From Gemmatimonadota bacterium (lineage in GTDB: Bacteria; Orphanbacterota; Orphanbacteria; Orphanbacterales; Orphanbacteraceae): 37,835 nucleotides of DNA. A model generated the notes under the pieces. That model was not told the DNA's origin. It saw only the letters and a list, made by a program, of their open reading frames with translations, and did not search any database. The stretch is from assembly GCA_020061515.1 (NCBI GenBank), contig JAGUYC010000258.1, positions 1 through 37,835 of the forward strand, given 5' to 3'. The translations under genes and the position numbers were made by a program. Numbering within the stretch: position 1 is the first letter of the stretch; every line of letters begins with the position of its first letter. Shown here in pieces: positions 15,553 to 23,511 of this stretch.

Positions 15553-16881
15553 TCAGGCGGTCGTCTCGGCTTCTTCAGTCTCCTGCGAGCGGATGAAGCG
15601 AACGCGCTGAATCCGGCGCTCCTTCACGATCTCGACGACCAACTCTCCCCCGCGGAACAGCATCCTCCATCCCACCTCGGGGAACTCGCCCGCCGTTTCG
15701 AGAAGGACGCCTGCGACGGTGTCCGCTTCCGTCTCGGGAAGCGCCACGCCGGTCGCCTCCTCGAAGTCGCCGACCGCGCAACCGCCGGCCAAGAGGAACT
15801 CGTCCGGTCCTACGCGGACGACCGGAGGCGCCTCGCGGTCGAACTCGTCCTGAATCTCCCCGACGAGCTCCTCGATCACGTCCTCGAGGGTCAGCATCCC
15901 GAGCGTTCCTCCGTGCTCATCCAAGACGATTCCGAGATGAACCTTCTTTCTACGAAATTCCTCGAGGATCGTCGGGAGCGGCGTGTGTTCGGGGAAGAAG
16001 AGGATTTCGCGTCTCAAGCTTCGGATGTCGACGGAGCGCCCCTTCGCCTCGCGCACCGCCCGAAAGAGATCCTTCGAGTGGACGAAGCCGATCACGCGGT
16101 CCACGCTCCTCTCGCAGAGCGGGAAGCGCGTGTGGCCGCAGGTCTCGGCGAGGCGGAGGTTCTTCTCGGCATCGCTGTCGACGGAGAGGAAGACGACGTC
16201 GGTCCGCGGGACCATCACTTGGTGGGCCTCCGCGCGATAGAAATCGAGAACCCGTTCGAGCATGCGCATCTCCGGGGCGGTGAGCATCCCATTCTCCGCG
16301 GAGCGGCTCAGCATCACGCGGATGTCCGCCTCGGTGAGGATGTGCTCGGTGGGCATGTTCGACTCGACGCCGAATAGCCGGAGCGTGAGAAGCGACGCGC
16401 CGTTCGTGAGCGCGATCACGGGGTAGAACGCGAGATAGAACAGACGGAGGAACGGAGAGAGGTTGAGCGCGAGACCGTACGGCCGGCGGATCGCCAGCGA
16501 CTTCGGCGCGATCTCGCCGAAGATGACGTGGAGCAGGGTGATGATCGAGAAGCCCACGATGAAGGACGCCGTGTGGAGCGTCGCGGCCGACTCGACCCCC
16601 GCGAGGCGGAAGAGCGGATGGAGGAGCCGCGCGACGAACGGTTCGCCGATCCAACCGAGGGCGAGGCTCGCGAGGGTGATGCCGAGCTGGCATGCGGTGA
16701 GGTACGCATCCAGATGGCGGATCACGAAGAGCGCGATTCGGGCGCGGCGGCCTCCCCGGCGGGCTCGCTCCTCGACGGGAGCCGTCGGCACTCGGACGAT
16801 GGCGAACTCGGCGGCGACGAAAAACGCATTCAGCAGGACGAAGAAGAGAACCGCGAGGATCTTGAATAACGGACCGTCCAT
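15553..16881 (-). CDS. CNNM/CorC (HlyC)-family transporter-associated protein with CBS pair
   Basis: 442 residues with the standard three-part architecture. The N-terminal DUF21/CNNM membrane domain covers about residues 1-190 (VLLNAFFVAAEFAIVR; FGEIAPKSLAIRRP, both typical). A tandem CBS domain covers about 205-335 (VMVPRTDVVFLSVD; GFVHSKDLFRAV; HLGIVLDEHGGTLGMLTLED). A CorC_HlyC C-terminal domain covers about 350-430 (DEFLLAGGCAVGDFEEATGV). Family members are implicated in Mg2+/Co2+ efflux or homeostasis; the older name 'hemolysin' is historical. ATG 16881 follows GCGGAG. It lies 21 bases downstream of the CoA-binding protein gene on the same strand, so the two are probably co-transcribed. 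Confidence 0.92.
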   Translation of the reverse strand: MDGPLFKILAVLFFVLLNAFFVAAEFAIVRVPTAPVEERARRGGRRARIALFVIRHLDAYLTACQLGITLASLALGWIGEPFVARLLHPLFRLAGVESAATLHTASFIVGFSIITLLHVIFGEIAPKSLAIRRPYGLALNLSPFLRLFYLAFYPVIALTNGASLLTLRLFGVESNMPTEHILTEADIRVMLSRSAENGMLTAPEMRMLERVLDFYRAEAHQVMVPRTDVVFLSVDSDAEKNLRLAETCGHTRFPLCERSVDRVIGFVHSKDLFRAVREAKGRSVDIRSLRREILFFPEHTPLPTILEEFRRKKVHLGIVLDEHGGTLGMLTLEDVIEELVGEIQDEFDREAPPVVRVGPDEFLLAGGCAVGDFEEATGVALPETEADTVAGVLLETAGEFPEVGWRMLFRGGELVVEIVKERRIQRVRFIRSQETEEAETTA

Positions 16882-16902
16882 CGGCTCCGCCGCAACGAGC
16901 GG

Positions 16903-17280
16903 CTACACCTCCTCGGGAGTCATTCCGATCGCGAGAATGCTGCAAGCGATGATCGCGCGGAGGCCGAGCGCGCGCGCTCTCTCGATGAGCTCGTCGCTCT
17001 CCGCGCCGGGATTCACGAACACCTCGCGTACCTTCTTCGCGGCGATCTCGTCCAAAAGGCGGATGCCGACTTGCGGCGGAACGTACAGCGACGCGATCTC
17101 GACCTCGCCGGGGATGTCGCGAACGGACTTGTACGCGGGAAGCCCCTCGACCTCGGCCGCGTTCGGCGTGACCGGATAGACGCGATAGCCCTGCTTCGCG
17201 TACGCCCGCACCGCCTTGTTCCCGTATTTCTCCCGGTTGGTCGAGGCGCCGATGATGGCGATGGTCTTGCTTTCGCTCAT
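16903..17280 (-). CDS. CoA-binding protein, YccU family
   Basis: 125 residues, a single Rossmann-like CoA_binding_2 domain. Family signatures are visible: IAIIGASTNREKYGNKAVR at residues 8-26 (nucleotide-binding loop), GYRVYPVTPNAAEVEGLPAYKSV, the segment VEIASLYVPP, and VREVFVNPGAESDELIERA. The length is that of E. coli YccU, and the biological role of the family is unknown. The ATG at 17280 follows GGGGGAAAG. It appears to be the first gene of a two-gene unit with the CNNM/CorC gene, and a promoter-like pair lies just upstream. Confidence 0.9.
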   Translation of the reverse strand: MSESKTIAIIGASTNREKYGNKAVRAYAKQGYRVYPVTPNAAEVEGLPAYKSVRDIPGEVEIASLYVPPQVGIRLLDEIAAKKVREVFVNPGAESDELIERARALGLRAIIACSILAIGMTPEEV

Positions 17281-17319
17281 GAACTTTCCCCCGAACCTTC
17301 GTTCCCGATCGACGGGGCA

Positions 17320-17348
17320 ATCCTAGCACACCCGTCCCGAGGGCGAAA
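17320..17348 (-). promoter_or_regulatory. promoter for the CoA-binding/CNNM unit
   Basis: Minus-strand TTTCGC (17348-17343), a 17-base spacer and TAGGAT (17325-17320, four of six). It lies about 40 bases upstream of the start codon at 17280 and just past the stop of the GH57 gene on the same strand. Confidence 0.5.
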
Positions 17349-17381
17349 GACGCTTCTCGGCGCGGGGTCCTTCGCGCCGGG

Positions 17382-19982
17382 CTACCGCACGCCGAACCGA
17401 TCCCTCGTCGTCACGCGCTCCGCTCCGGGCGCGAGGCGGACATCGAGCACGCGGTTCTCCACGGGAAACTCCTCCGACGGGTTCCAGACCCCGACCGCCC
17501 CGCTGTTCGTGTACTTGTACTCGACACGCATCCCCTCGGGGAACGCGATCGTCGCCGACCAGATGCCGTCCCCCGCCTTCTCGTCTCCGTTCGTTCCGTC
17601 GTCGAACATGCGGACCTTGTTCGGCGTCCAGTCGGCGAGCTCCGGACGATCGCCGACGATGTAGATCGCGTCGGTCACGCGCTCCGCGCTCGCATCGCAC
17701 GTGAAGAGAACGGGGATCGTCCCGCCGCTCCCCATCGCCATCGTTCCTCCCGCTGCGGGCCGCGCCGGCGCGCTCCCGAGAAGCGAGCGGATCTCGGGCG
17801 GGTTCCCGATCTCGGCGCCGGCCTCGCGGGCGTAGCGATAGACGTTCTCGATGTGCGTGAGAAACGCGCGGTCGAACGGCTCGTCGCCTCCCGGCGCGTT
17901 CTGATCGGAGCCGTACCACCAGAACCAGTCGGAGCCCTCCGCCGCGTACATCCCTTCCCATGCCATCGCCGCGCTGCGCGAGGGATCGCCCGGCGGCGGG
18001 AGCGGAGCGGACGGATCGGGCGCCGGGATCCCCGATGCGGCGAGCGCCGCGCGCGTCTCCCCGAGGAGATTCCACGCGGCGTTCTCCTCCGGCTCGCCGA
18101 TCCATGTCGCGAAGGTCCCGTCGATCCAGCTTCCCGGCCAAAGCGTTTCGAGCGGGGTCATCCGAGCGATCGGGTGCGCCGGAACGCTTCGGCTCGGGTT
18201 CCCCTCGATGTACTCACTGACGGTGACCGTCACGATCTTCCTTTCGTCATAAAGCTTCGAGAGCTTCCGGTAGAGAGCGTGCAGGAACTCCTTCGCGTCG
18301 TTGTCGCGGACATACCACTCCCACGCGTTTTCGCCGTCGAGGATCACCGTGAGCAGGCGGTCCTCGCCCTCGCCCGGCTCCGGCGCGCGGCGGAGCGCCT
18401 CGCGGATGAAGTCGTCCGCCGCTTCCTCGCCGAACAGACGCTGATAGCGGAATCCGATCCGATCCGAAAGCTCCGTGTCGCGAAAGACGACCGCGACCGC
18501 GCCGCTTCGTCCCTCCTCGTCGACCTCGACGCGGTAGGGGCGTCCGAGCGGCATTCCGGCCGGGGTTGAGCGCTTCAAGACGTGATCCGCGGTCGCCATC
18601 CATCGGATCCCGCTTTCCGCGAGAAGAGGAACGATCGACTCGGAGACCGATCCCTCGCCCGGCCACATGCCGCGCGGCCTCGCGCCGAAGAGGTCCTCGT
18701 AGAAGCGAACCGCCTTGATCACCTGCGCGCGCGCGTCCTCGGGATACGAGAACCGCTTGGGGCTCGGGTCTCCCGGGCGGCTGATCTTGGCCGCGTCGGT
18801 GTCCTCGATGAGCGGAAGGATCGGGTGATAGTAAGGGGTCGTGAGAACCTCGATCTGCCCTTCCCGCCGCGCCGGATCGTAGAGCAGTTTCCTATGAATC
18901 GGAACAATCGACGCAAGAACTTTATAGGTTTCGGCGACGAGGCGGTTCACCGTCTCCTCGGCGACCGGTCCGCGGAGCCGGAAAGTTCCGTCCTCTTTCT
19001 CCGCGACGAGATCCGAGAGATCGACGATCCATCCCTCCGGAAGCTCGACCGGCCCGCGGAGGAAGTCCGGATCGAACCACGCGAGATAGAACCAGAAAAC
19101 GATCGCCCGCTTCTCGTCGGCCGTGTAGTTCCCGCCCTTCTCCCGAAGCGCGAGATACTCGGGGAACCTCTGGATCGCGACATCCGAGAAACCGAAGCAG
19201 TTCCACGCGTTCTTGAAGAGAAGACCGTCCTCGCGCTCTCCGAACTCCTCGGCGGGCGTGAGGGCGAGATCGATCCACGGATCGGTCTTCCCGCGCCACG
19301 CGGCGAAAAACGCGTCCGCGTCGATTCGGCTCGCGGTCGGATCGACGTACGGTCCGAGCCGCTCGACATAGTACCGCTGAAGTTGGAAGAGAAGGACCGA
19401 GGTCAGGTTCACGTTGTAGTGGATGTTCGGGTACTGCTCCAGGATCGCCGCCATGTCGTAGTAGTCCTTGGTTCCGTGCGCGCGGACCCACGGCCCCTGA
19501 AGCTCGTCCTTCGCCGGGTCGAGATAGAGCGGCTGGTGCTGGTGCCAGATGATGTTGAGATAAAGGGTCCCCCTGTCGCTCGGATAATCGTCGCCGATCC
19601 GGATCTCGCGGTCTTCTTCATTGAAGGAGATCGTCCCGTCCGATCGGACGACGAGGAGCGAGTTGAAGCCGCCGAAGTTGTCGTCCACTTTGGTCGGGTT
19701 CTCCGGGTCCTCTTTCCAGCTCGTTCCGTCGATCACGAACTTGTAGCGGTAGACGCCGGGAGAGAGGGGGACGACGACACTCCAGACGTCCCCTTCGCGC
19801 TGCATCGGCGTCGCGGTCGTTGACCACGCGTTCATCTCGCCGGCGAGGTTCACGCGCGAGGCCCCCGGCGCGCGGAACGTGAAACGGATGCCGTCCTCGA
19901 CCGGCTGCGGCTCCGCGGCCGCCGCGGCGAAAAGGCCGATGAGCGCGATGAGCGCGATCGCGCATCTCATGATCGTCTTCAT
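17382..19982 (-). CDS. secreted GH57 alpha-glucan hydrolase with N-terminal CBM48-like and C-terminal CBM20-like modules
   Basis: 866 residues. Signal peptide 1-23. Residues 28-115 form an AMPK/isoamylase-type carbohydrate-binding Ig fold (FTFRAPGASRVNLAGEMNAW; GVYRYKFVIDG). The GH57 catalytic part, residues 140-640, shows the conserved regions: region 1 WHQHQP (146-151), region 2 GQIEVLTTPYYHP (375-387), region 3 WPGEGSVSES with the presumed nucleophile E443, and region 4 ILDGENAWEWY with the presumed acid D549. EGSDWFWWYGSD (682-693) is also typical of amylopullulanase-type GH57. Residues 755-866 look like a CBM20 starch-binding domain (YIVGDRPELADWTP; VEYKYTNSG; NPSEEFPVENRVL). It probably degrades starch or glycogen outside the cytoplasm. 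AAGGAG lies seven bases before ATG 19982. Confidence 0.92.
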   Translation of the reverse strand: MKTIMRCAIALIALIGLFAAAAAEPQPVEDGIRFTFRAPGASRVNLAGEMNAWSTTATPMQREGDVWSVVVPLSPGVYRYKFVIDGTSWKEDPENPTKVDDNFGGFNSLLVVRSDGTISFNEEDREIRIGDDYPSDRGTLYLNIIWHQHQPLYLDPAKDELQGPWVRAHGTKDYYDMAAILEQYPNIHYNVNLTSVLLFQLQRYYVERLGPYVDPTASRIDADAFFAAWRGKTDPWIDLALTPAEEFGEREDGLLFKNAWNCFGFSDVAIQRFPEYLALREKGGNYTADEKRAIVFWFYLAWFDPDFLRGPVELPEGWIVDLSDLVAEKEDGTFRLRGPVAEETVNRLVAETYKVLASIVPIHRKLLYDPARREGQIEVLTTPYYHPILPLIEDTDAAKISRPGDPSPKRFSYPEDARAQVIKAVRFYEDLFGARPRGMWPGEGSVSESIVPLLAESGIRWMATADHVLKRSTPAGMPLGRPYRVEVDEEGRSGAVAVVFRDTELSDRIGFRYQRLFGEEAADDFIREALRRAPEPGEGEDRLLTVILDGENAWEWYVRDNDAKEFLHALYRKLSKLYDERKIVTVTVSEYIEGNPSRSVPAHPIARMTPLETLWPGSWIDGTFATWIGEPEENAAWNLLGETRAALAASGIPAPDPSAPLPPPGDPSRSAAMAWEGMYAAEGSDWFWWYGSDQNAPGGDEPFDRAFLTHIENVYRYAREAGAEIGNPPEIRSLLGSAPARPAAGGTMAMGSGGTIPVLFTCDASAERVTDAIYIVGDRPELADWTPNKVRMFDDGTNGDEKAGDGIWSATIAFPEGMRVEYKYTNSGAVGVWNPSEEFPVENRVLDVRLAPGAERVTTRDRFGVR

Positions 19983-20038
19983 GTCGATCTCCTTCTTTGA
20001 AGTTTCGTCCGCCGCCGTGCGACGAAACGCGTCGCTTC

Positions 20039-20067
20039 ATTGTAGCCCGGGAGGCCCCGGCGGACCA
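20039..20067 (-). promoter_or_regulatory. possible promoter for the GH57 gene
   Basis: Minus-strand TACAAT (20044-20039, five of six) about 57 bases from the start codon. At 17 bases upstream the -35 position is only TGGTCC (three of six). The -10 box is the main support. Confidence 0.35.
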
Positions 20068-20450
20068 CGCTTCCCGCCGGCGAGAGGGAGCGCGACTTTC
20101 CCGGCAAGTCGGCCGCGCTTTCGTCGCGCGAAAAAAATCATTTCCTCTTGCGCGTCGCGGGACGGACCGGTAAGATTTCCCTTGTCGACGATCCGCGCAG
20201 CAACGAGCGGGTCGTCCGGATCCAATCCGGGGTGGTTGTTCGGGGTGGTTGCCGGGCTGGTGGAATCGGGGCGCCTTCGGGCTCCCTCTTCACCCAGCGG
20301 GCGTAGCCCGGGCCACCCCGTTTTCGTTGGCAGCACCGTGCGGCTCGGTATCGCCCCTTTTCCCGTTTTCCAATTCTCCCGTTCGCGATAAGATCGAACG
20401 GTCGAGGCGACGATCCATCTTGCGGGGCCGTCCCGCCGGGAGCGCGAAGC
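20068..20450. other. intergenic region with inverted and tandem repeats upstream of ornithine aminotransferase
   Basis: No gene seen. It contains a 13-bp tandem pair whose shared core is GGGGTGGTTG (20229-20238 and 20242-20251). A 60-bp segment is bounded by CCGGGCT (20252-20258) and AGCCCGG (20305-20311), with further complementary pieces inside. The dense GC-rich fold-back suggests a dispersed repeat or a structured leader. A possible promoter for the downstream gene follows at 20367-20394. Confidence 0.45.
20367..20394 (+). promoter_or_regulatory. possible promoter for ornithine aminotransferase
   Basis: TTTCCA (20367-20372), 16-base spacer and TAAGAT (20389-20394), four of six in each box, 57 bases before ATG 20451. 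Confidence 0.35.
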
Positions 20451-21662
20451 ATGAAGAAGACGAAGGACTTTATCGAGCGGGAAGACCGATACGGCGCCCA
20501 CAACTATCATCCGCTCGACGTGGTGATCGAGAGGGCCGAAGGGGTCTGGGTCTACGACGTCGAGGGGAAGAAATACCTCGACTGCCTCGCCGCGTACTCG
20601 GCGGTGAATCAGGGGCATTGCCATCCGCGGATCCTCGGGGTTCTTCGCGAGCAGGCCGCGCGCGTCACGCTCACCTCGCGCGCGTTTCGGAACGATCAGC
20701 TCGGGCTTCTCTACAAGGATCTTGTCGAGATGACCGGCATGGAGAAGGTCCTCCCGATGAACAGCGGCGCCGAGGCGGTGGAGACCGCGATCAAGGCGGC
20801 GCGGAAGTGGGGCTACACGGTCAAAGGGATCCCGGAGGGGAAGGCGGAGATCGTCGTCTGCGAAAATAATTTTCACGGGCGAACGACCACGATCGTCGGC
20901 TTCTCGAGCGAAGAGCAATACAAGAAAGGCTTCGGGCCGTTCACGCCCGGCTTCACGATGATCCCCTACGGCGACGCGAAGGCGCTCCGCCGCGCGATCA
21001 CGCCGAACACGTGCGCGTTCCTCGTCGAGCCGATCCAAGGCGAGGCGGGGATCATCATCCCGCCCGACGGATATCTCAAGGAAGCGGCGGCGATCTGCCG
21101 CGACGAGAAAGCTCTCCTCATCCTCGACGAGATCCAGTCGGGGCTCGGCCGGACCGGGAAGCTCTTCGCGTACGAATGGGAGGGGATCCGGCCGGACGGC
21201 GTCATCGTCGGCAAGGCTCTCTCCGGCGGCTTCTACCCGGTGTCGGCGTTTCTTTCGAGCCGTGAAGTGATGGACGTGTTCCATCCCGGCGATCACGGGA
21301 GCACGTTCGGCGGGAACCCGCTCGCATGCGCGGTCGCGCGCGAGGCGCTCGCCGTCCTTCGCGAGGAGCGTCTCGTCGAGAACGCCGCGGCGCTCGGTCC
21401 CTACTTCATCGATAAACTCCGCTCGATCCGCTCGGACCGCCTGAAGGAGGTCCGCGGGCGCGGTCTCTGGATCGGCGTCGAGCTCGACCGACCGGCCCGT
21501 CCCGATTGTGAAGCCCTCAAGGAAAAGGGGATGCTCTGCAAGGAGACGCACGCCCACACGATCCGGATCGCGCCGCCTCTCGTCATCAAGAAGGAAGAGG
21601 TCGATTGGGCGTTCGAGCAAGTGAGGTCGGTGCTCGAAGCGCCCGCGCTCGCGAGGGCGTGA
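20451..21662 (+). CDS. rocD: ornithine aminotransferase
   Basis: 403-residue class-III PLP aminotransferase converting ornithine and 2-oxoglutarate to glutamate semialdehyde and glutamate. The N-terminal [12 protein letters not shown] is characteristic of ornithine aminotransferase rather than acetylornithine aminotransferase. Other family stretches: [83 protein letters not shown] (PLP-ring aspartate) and [11 protein letters not shown] with the Schiff-base lysine K255, then [14 protein letters not shown]. Length is standard. ATG 20451 has a weak GGGAG upstream. A one-domain asparaginase follows 100 bases later, suggesting an amino-acid catabolism pair. Cytoplasmic. Confidence 0.95.
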   Translation: MKKTKDFIEREDRYGAHNYHPLDVVIERAEGVWVYDVEGKKYLDCLAAYSAVNQGHCHPRILGVLREQAARVTLTSRAFRNDQLGLLYKDLVEMTGMEKVLPMNSGAEAVETAIKAARKWGYTVKGIPEGKAEIVVCENNFHGRTTTIVGFSSEEQYKKGFGPFTPGFTMIPYGDAKALRRAITPNTCAFLVEPIQGEAGIIIPPDGYLKEAAAICRDEKALLILDEIQSGLGRTGKLFAYEWEGIRPDGVIVGKALSGGFYPVSAFLSSREVMDVFHPGDHGSTFGGNPLACAVAREALAVLREERLVENAAALGPYFIDKLRSIRSDRLKEVRGRGLWIGVELDRPARPDCEALKEKGMLCKETHAHTIRIAPPLVIKKEEVDWAFEQVRSVLEAPALARA

Positions 21663-21762
21663 TCGGCGCCACCGCTCTCTTGCTGCGACCGGCTGCGAAG
21701 GCCGCCCCGGTAGTGAAATCGCGGGGGTGCGTCCGGCGGATCGCCGGGGAGGGAAGATTCTC

Positions 21763-22260
21763 ATGCAAGGCGGCATTCGAGTCTTCGTGACGGGCGGAAC
21801 GTTCGACAAGGAGTACAACAAGATCACGGGCGAGCTCTACTTCAAGGACTCGCACGTGCTTCGCGTTCTCGAGCTTGGGCGCTGCCGCCTCGAGATCAAC
21901 GTGCGCACGCTGATGATGATCGACAGCCGGTCGATGACCGACGAGGACCGAGCGGTCATCGCGAAGAACTGCCGCTCGGCCGTGGAGGAGAGAATCGTCG
22001 TCACGCACGGCACCGACACGATGGTGGAGACCGCGAAGGTCCTCGCGCGGGAGGTGCAAGAAAAGACGATCGTCCTCACGGGAGCGATGACTCCCTACAC
22101 GTTCGGAAGCTCCGACGGTCTCTTCAACATGGGGAGCGCGCTCGCCTTCGTTCAGGCCCTTCCCCACGGCGTCTACATCGCCATGAACGGCCGGTACTTC
22201 GATTGGAACAACGTGAAGAAGAACAAGAAGACCGGCGAGTTCGAGGAGGTCGAGGGGTGA
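21763..22260 (+). CDS. single-domain asparaginase-family protein
   Basis: 165 residues, covering only the N-terminal domain of type-I/II L-asparaginases. The two active-site signatures are present: VFVTGGTFDKEY with T10 and T13, and VVTHGTDTMVET with T84/D85. TGAMTPYTFGSSDGLFNMGSAL follows as in full-length enzymes. The smaller C-terminal domain (about 150 residues) is absent, and the protein ends in a natural stop after a lysine-rich tail, so this looks like the recognised short asparaginase-domain group rather than a frameshift. Whether it hydrolyses asparagine is not shown. ATG 21763 has GGGGAGGGAAG upstream and is preferred to earlier in-frame starts. It lies downstream of rocD on the same strand. 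Confidence 0.8.
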   Translation: MQGGIRVFVTGGTFDKEYNKITGELYFKDSHVLRVLELGRCRLEINVRTLMMIDSRSMTDEDRAVIAKNCRSAVEERIVVTHGTDTMVETAKVLAREVQEKTIVLTGAMTPYTFGSSDGLFNMGSALAFVQALPHGVYIAMNGRYFDWNNVKKNKKTGEFEEVEG

Positions 22261-22346
22261 AGCTCCGCACGCGGCGCGCAAGAGCGGAGGGGTGGTGGCG
22301 GCGTGATTACCCCAACACTTGTGTCCAAGAAACCGGGTGCGGTACA

Positions 22347-22392
22347 GCACTCCGCACCCTTGCGACGAAAACGCGTGCCTCATCCGGGCTGG
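22347..22392 (-). repeat. partial copy of the dispersed element also found at 29690-29875
   Basis: Read on the minus strand, this stretch aligns to the first 46 bases of the atp-operon element with about 38 identities, including an uninterrupted 17-base match (GCACGCGTTTTCGTCGC). No matching second terminal repeat is seen nearby, so this copy is partial or diverged. Confidence 0.6.
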
Positions 22393-22639
22393 GACGCGAG
22401 CCGACCTGCCTGTGCAGGACACGCAGACAGGTTCCGGTTCGCACCGCCGATCTCGCCGTGCCCTTGGTCCGATAAGCTCTCGGTGACGACCCTCGATCGG
22501 TGCTCGGTGCGGAGCCCGATCTCCGCACTCACTTGGAAGCGAAGACAGACCGTCGAGATGGACCGGACATCCTCGACGCCTCTCTCAAGGACGGCGGCTC
22601 AGGGAAGTCTTTTCACTTGCGCCCGTGGGCCTTATAAGA

Positions 22640-22653
22640 GTTAGGCCACTGGC
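22640..22653 (-). repeat. left copy of 14-bp inverted repeat; possible remnant cassette end
   Basis: GTTAGGCCACTGGC on plus is the exact reverse complement of 23437-23450. On the minus strand it reads GCCAGTGGCCTAAC and contains GCCTAAC, an attC R''-like core placed downstream of the lectin gene. No complementary arm or GTTRRRY core follows within 140 bases, so a full attC is not present. Confidence 0.5.
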
Positions 22654-22726
22654 TGCATCAAGACCGATCTTCAGCAGGCTGCGTCACCAGTGCCGCCCAG
22701 CTGGAAAGCCGGACGAACCAGCCTTG

Positions 22727-23332
22727 TCACCTGTGGAGCGACTTGATGCGGCCCCAGCTGCACTGCTCCCAACTGACGGGAGACCCGGACCCATCAACGC
22801 CAGTGGGGAGTCCGGACCACTCAATCACGTACCCTCGCAGCGAGTTCGCGATAGGAGCATCGTTCCAAGTAGATCCCGGTGTCAGGGCACCAACGTTGGT
22901 GTTCGTGAAGAAGTGCAGCCGGTCCTCGTTCCCGCCGGAGTTGTTGGGTTCTGTCGCAGCCCAGTTCGTGAAGATCCAAGGTTCTTCGGTCACCCATCGC
23001 CAGTGCCCAGCCGGCTCCGCACCGCTGTCGAACTGGTATCCCCCAAGCCATGGCCCGAAGGAGTACTCAAAGGGCGCGATGCCGAGATACCAGAACTGCG
23101 GAGCAGCCACCAGGCTGAAGATGAAGCCGTTCTCGGCATCCGACGTCGACGTCGCCAAGTAGCCCCCGACAGCCTCCGCCGCAATGCTGGCGTCATCCCA
23201 GGTGATCCCAGCGGGGACATGTACTGCCTCGTACCAGTGGTCGTTCTCGCTCCACTGGATCGGTGCGGAGCGTCCTGCGGAAGGGACGGCGAGGGCGGAG
23301 ATGGTCAACAGGCACACAATCAAGCTTCTCAT
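22727..23332 (-). CDS. secreted C-type-lectin-like domain protein
   Basis: 201 residues. Signal peptide 1-23 (SLIVCLLTISALAVPSAGRSAP). The mature part is one C-type-lectin fold: ITWDDASIAAEAVGGYLATS, ENGFIFSLV, then WRWVTEEPWIFTNWAATEPN, NSGGNEDRLHF, STWNDAPIANSLRGYVIEWS. The EPN and WND triplets are those used for Ca2+/sugar contacts in canonical C-type lectins, so ligand binding is plausible. There is no PEP-CTERM anchor. GAGAGGTG lies just before ATG 23332, which is preferred to the in-frame ATG at 23386. Codon choice and GC look lower than in neighbours. It sits between the attC-like site (23444-23511) and a half-site at 22640, on the strand expected for a cassette gene. Function unknown; surface binding is inference. 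Confidence 0.82.
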   Translation of the reverse strand: MRSLIVCLLTISALAVPSAGRSAPIQWSENDHWYEAVHVPAGITWDDASIAAEAVGGYLATSTSDAENGFIFSLVAAPQFWYLGIAPFEYSFGPWLGGYQFDSGAEPAGHWRWVTEEPWIFTNWAATEPNNSGGNEDRLHFFTNTNVGALTPGSTWNDAPIANSLRGYVIEWSGLPTGVDGSGSPVSWEQCSWGRIKSLHR

Positions 23333-23436
23333 GGCACACCTCTCGTGAATCTGGTGAACCGTCGAGCTCCCGTGGTTCCAACGCACGCAGTACCCAAGCT
23401 CCCGGCTCGCCGCCCACGCGGGCGCTGGGGTAGTAG

Positions 23437-23450
23437 GCCAGTGGCCTAAC
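23437..23450 (-). repeat. right copy of 14-bp inverted repeat flanking the lectin gene
   Basis: GCCAGTGGCCTAAC on plus, the exact reverse complement of 22640-22653. The repeat includes the GTTAGGC core (minus) of the attC-like site plus the first bases of the presumed lectin cassette. Confidence 0.6.
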
Positions 23451-23511
23451 GACAGCCATAACCCGCGGACGTAGCGAAGCGGAGTCCGACGGGTTCATGG
23501 CATTGTTATGC
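23444..23511 (-). mobile_element. integron attC recombination site (68 bp)
   Basis: On the minus strand the site begins GCATAAC (R'') and ends GTTAGGC (R', an exact GTTRRRY). Between them two arms fold together: GTCCGCGGGTTATGGC on the R' side pairs with the R'' side arm, except for two extra bases (a G and a T) that would bulge out. The terminal loop is TCCGCTTCGCTAC. Two extrahelical bases on the arm next to R'', a one-mismatch R''/R' pairing and a 68-bp length are the attC hallmarks. The upstream minus-strand gene ends with TAA inside GCATAAC, a common cassette arrangement. Confidence 0.75.

Larger units (their letters stand above)
22261..22726. other. non-coding, hairpin-rich region at the accessory-region boundary
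   Basis: No credible gene. Two perfect 8-bp hairpins: GGGTGCGG/CCGCACCC at 22335-22359 and GTGCGGAG/CTCCGCAC at 22507-22528. A partly self-complementary segment lies around 22408-22436 (CCTGCCTG..CAGACAGG). Positions 22347-22392, minus strand, are related to the end of the fold-back element found in the atp operon. Near the right end, 22640-22653 is the left copy of a 14-bp inverted repeat that flanks the lectin gene. Confidence 0.55.

Noticed and set aside
22408-22436. tRNA-like or CRISPR-like structure in the 22.3-22.6 kb region
   Set aside because: Hairpins are present, but there is no cloverleaf, no acceptor stem and no regularly spaced repeats.
22500-22646. complete attC downstream of the lectin gene
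   Set aside because: GCCTAAC is present on minus but no GTTRRRY core or pairing arm occurs within about 140 bases.
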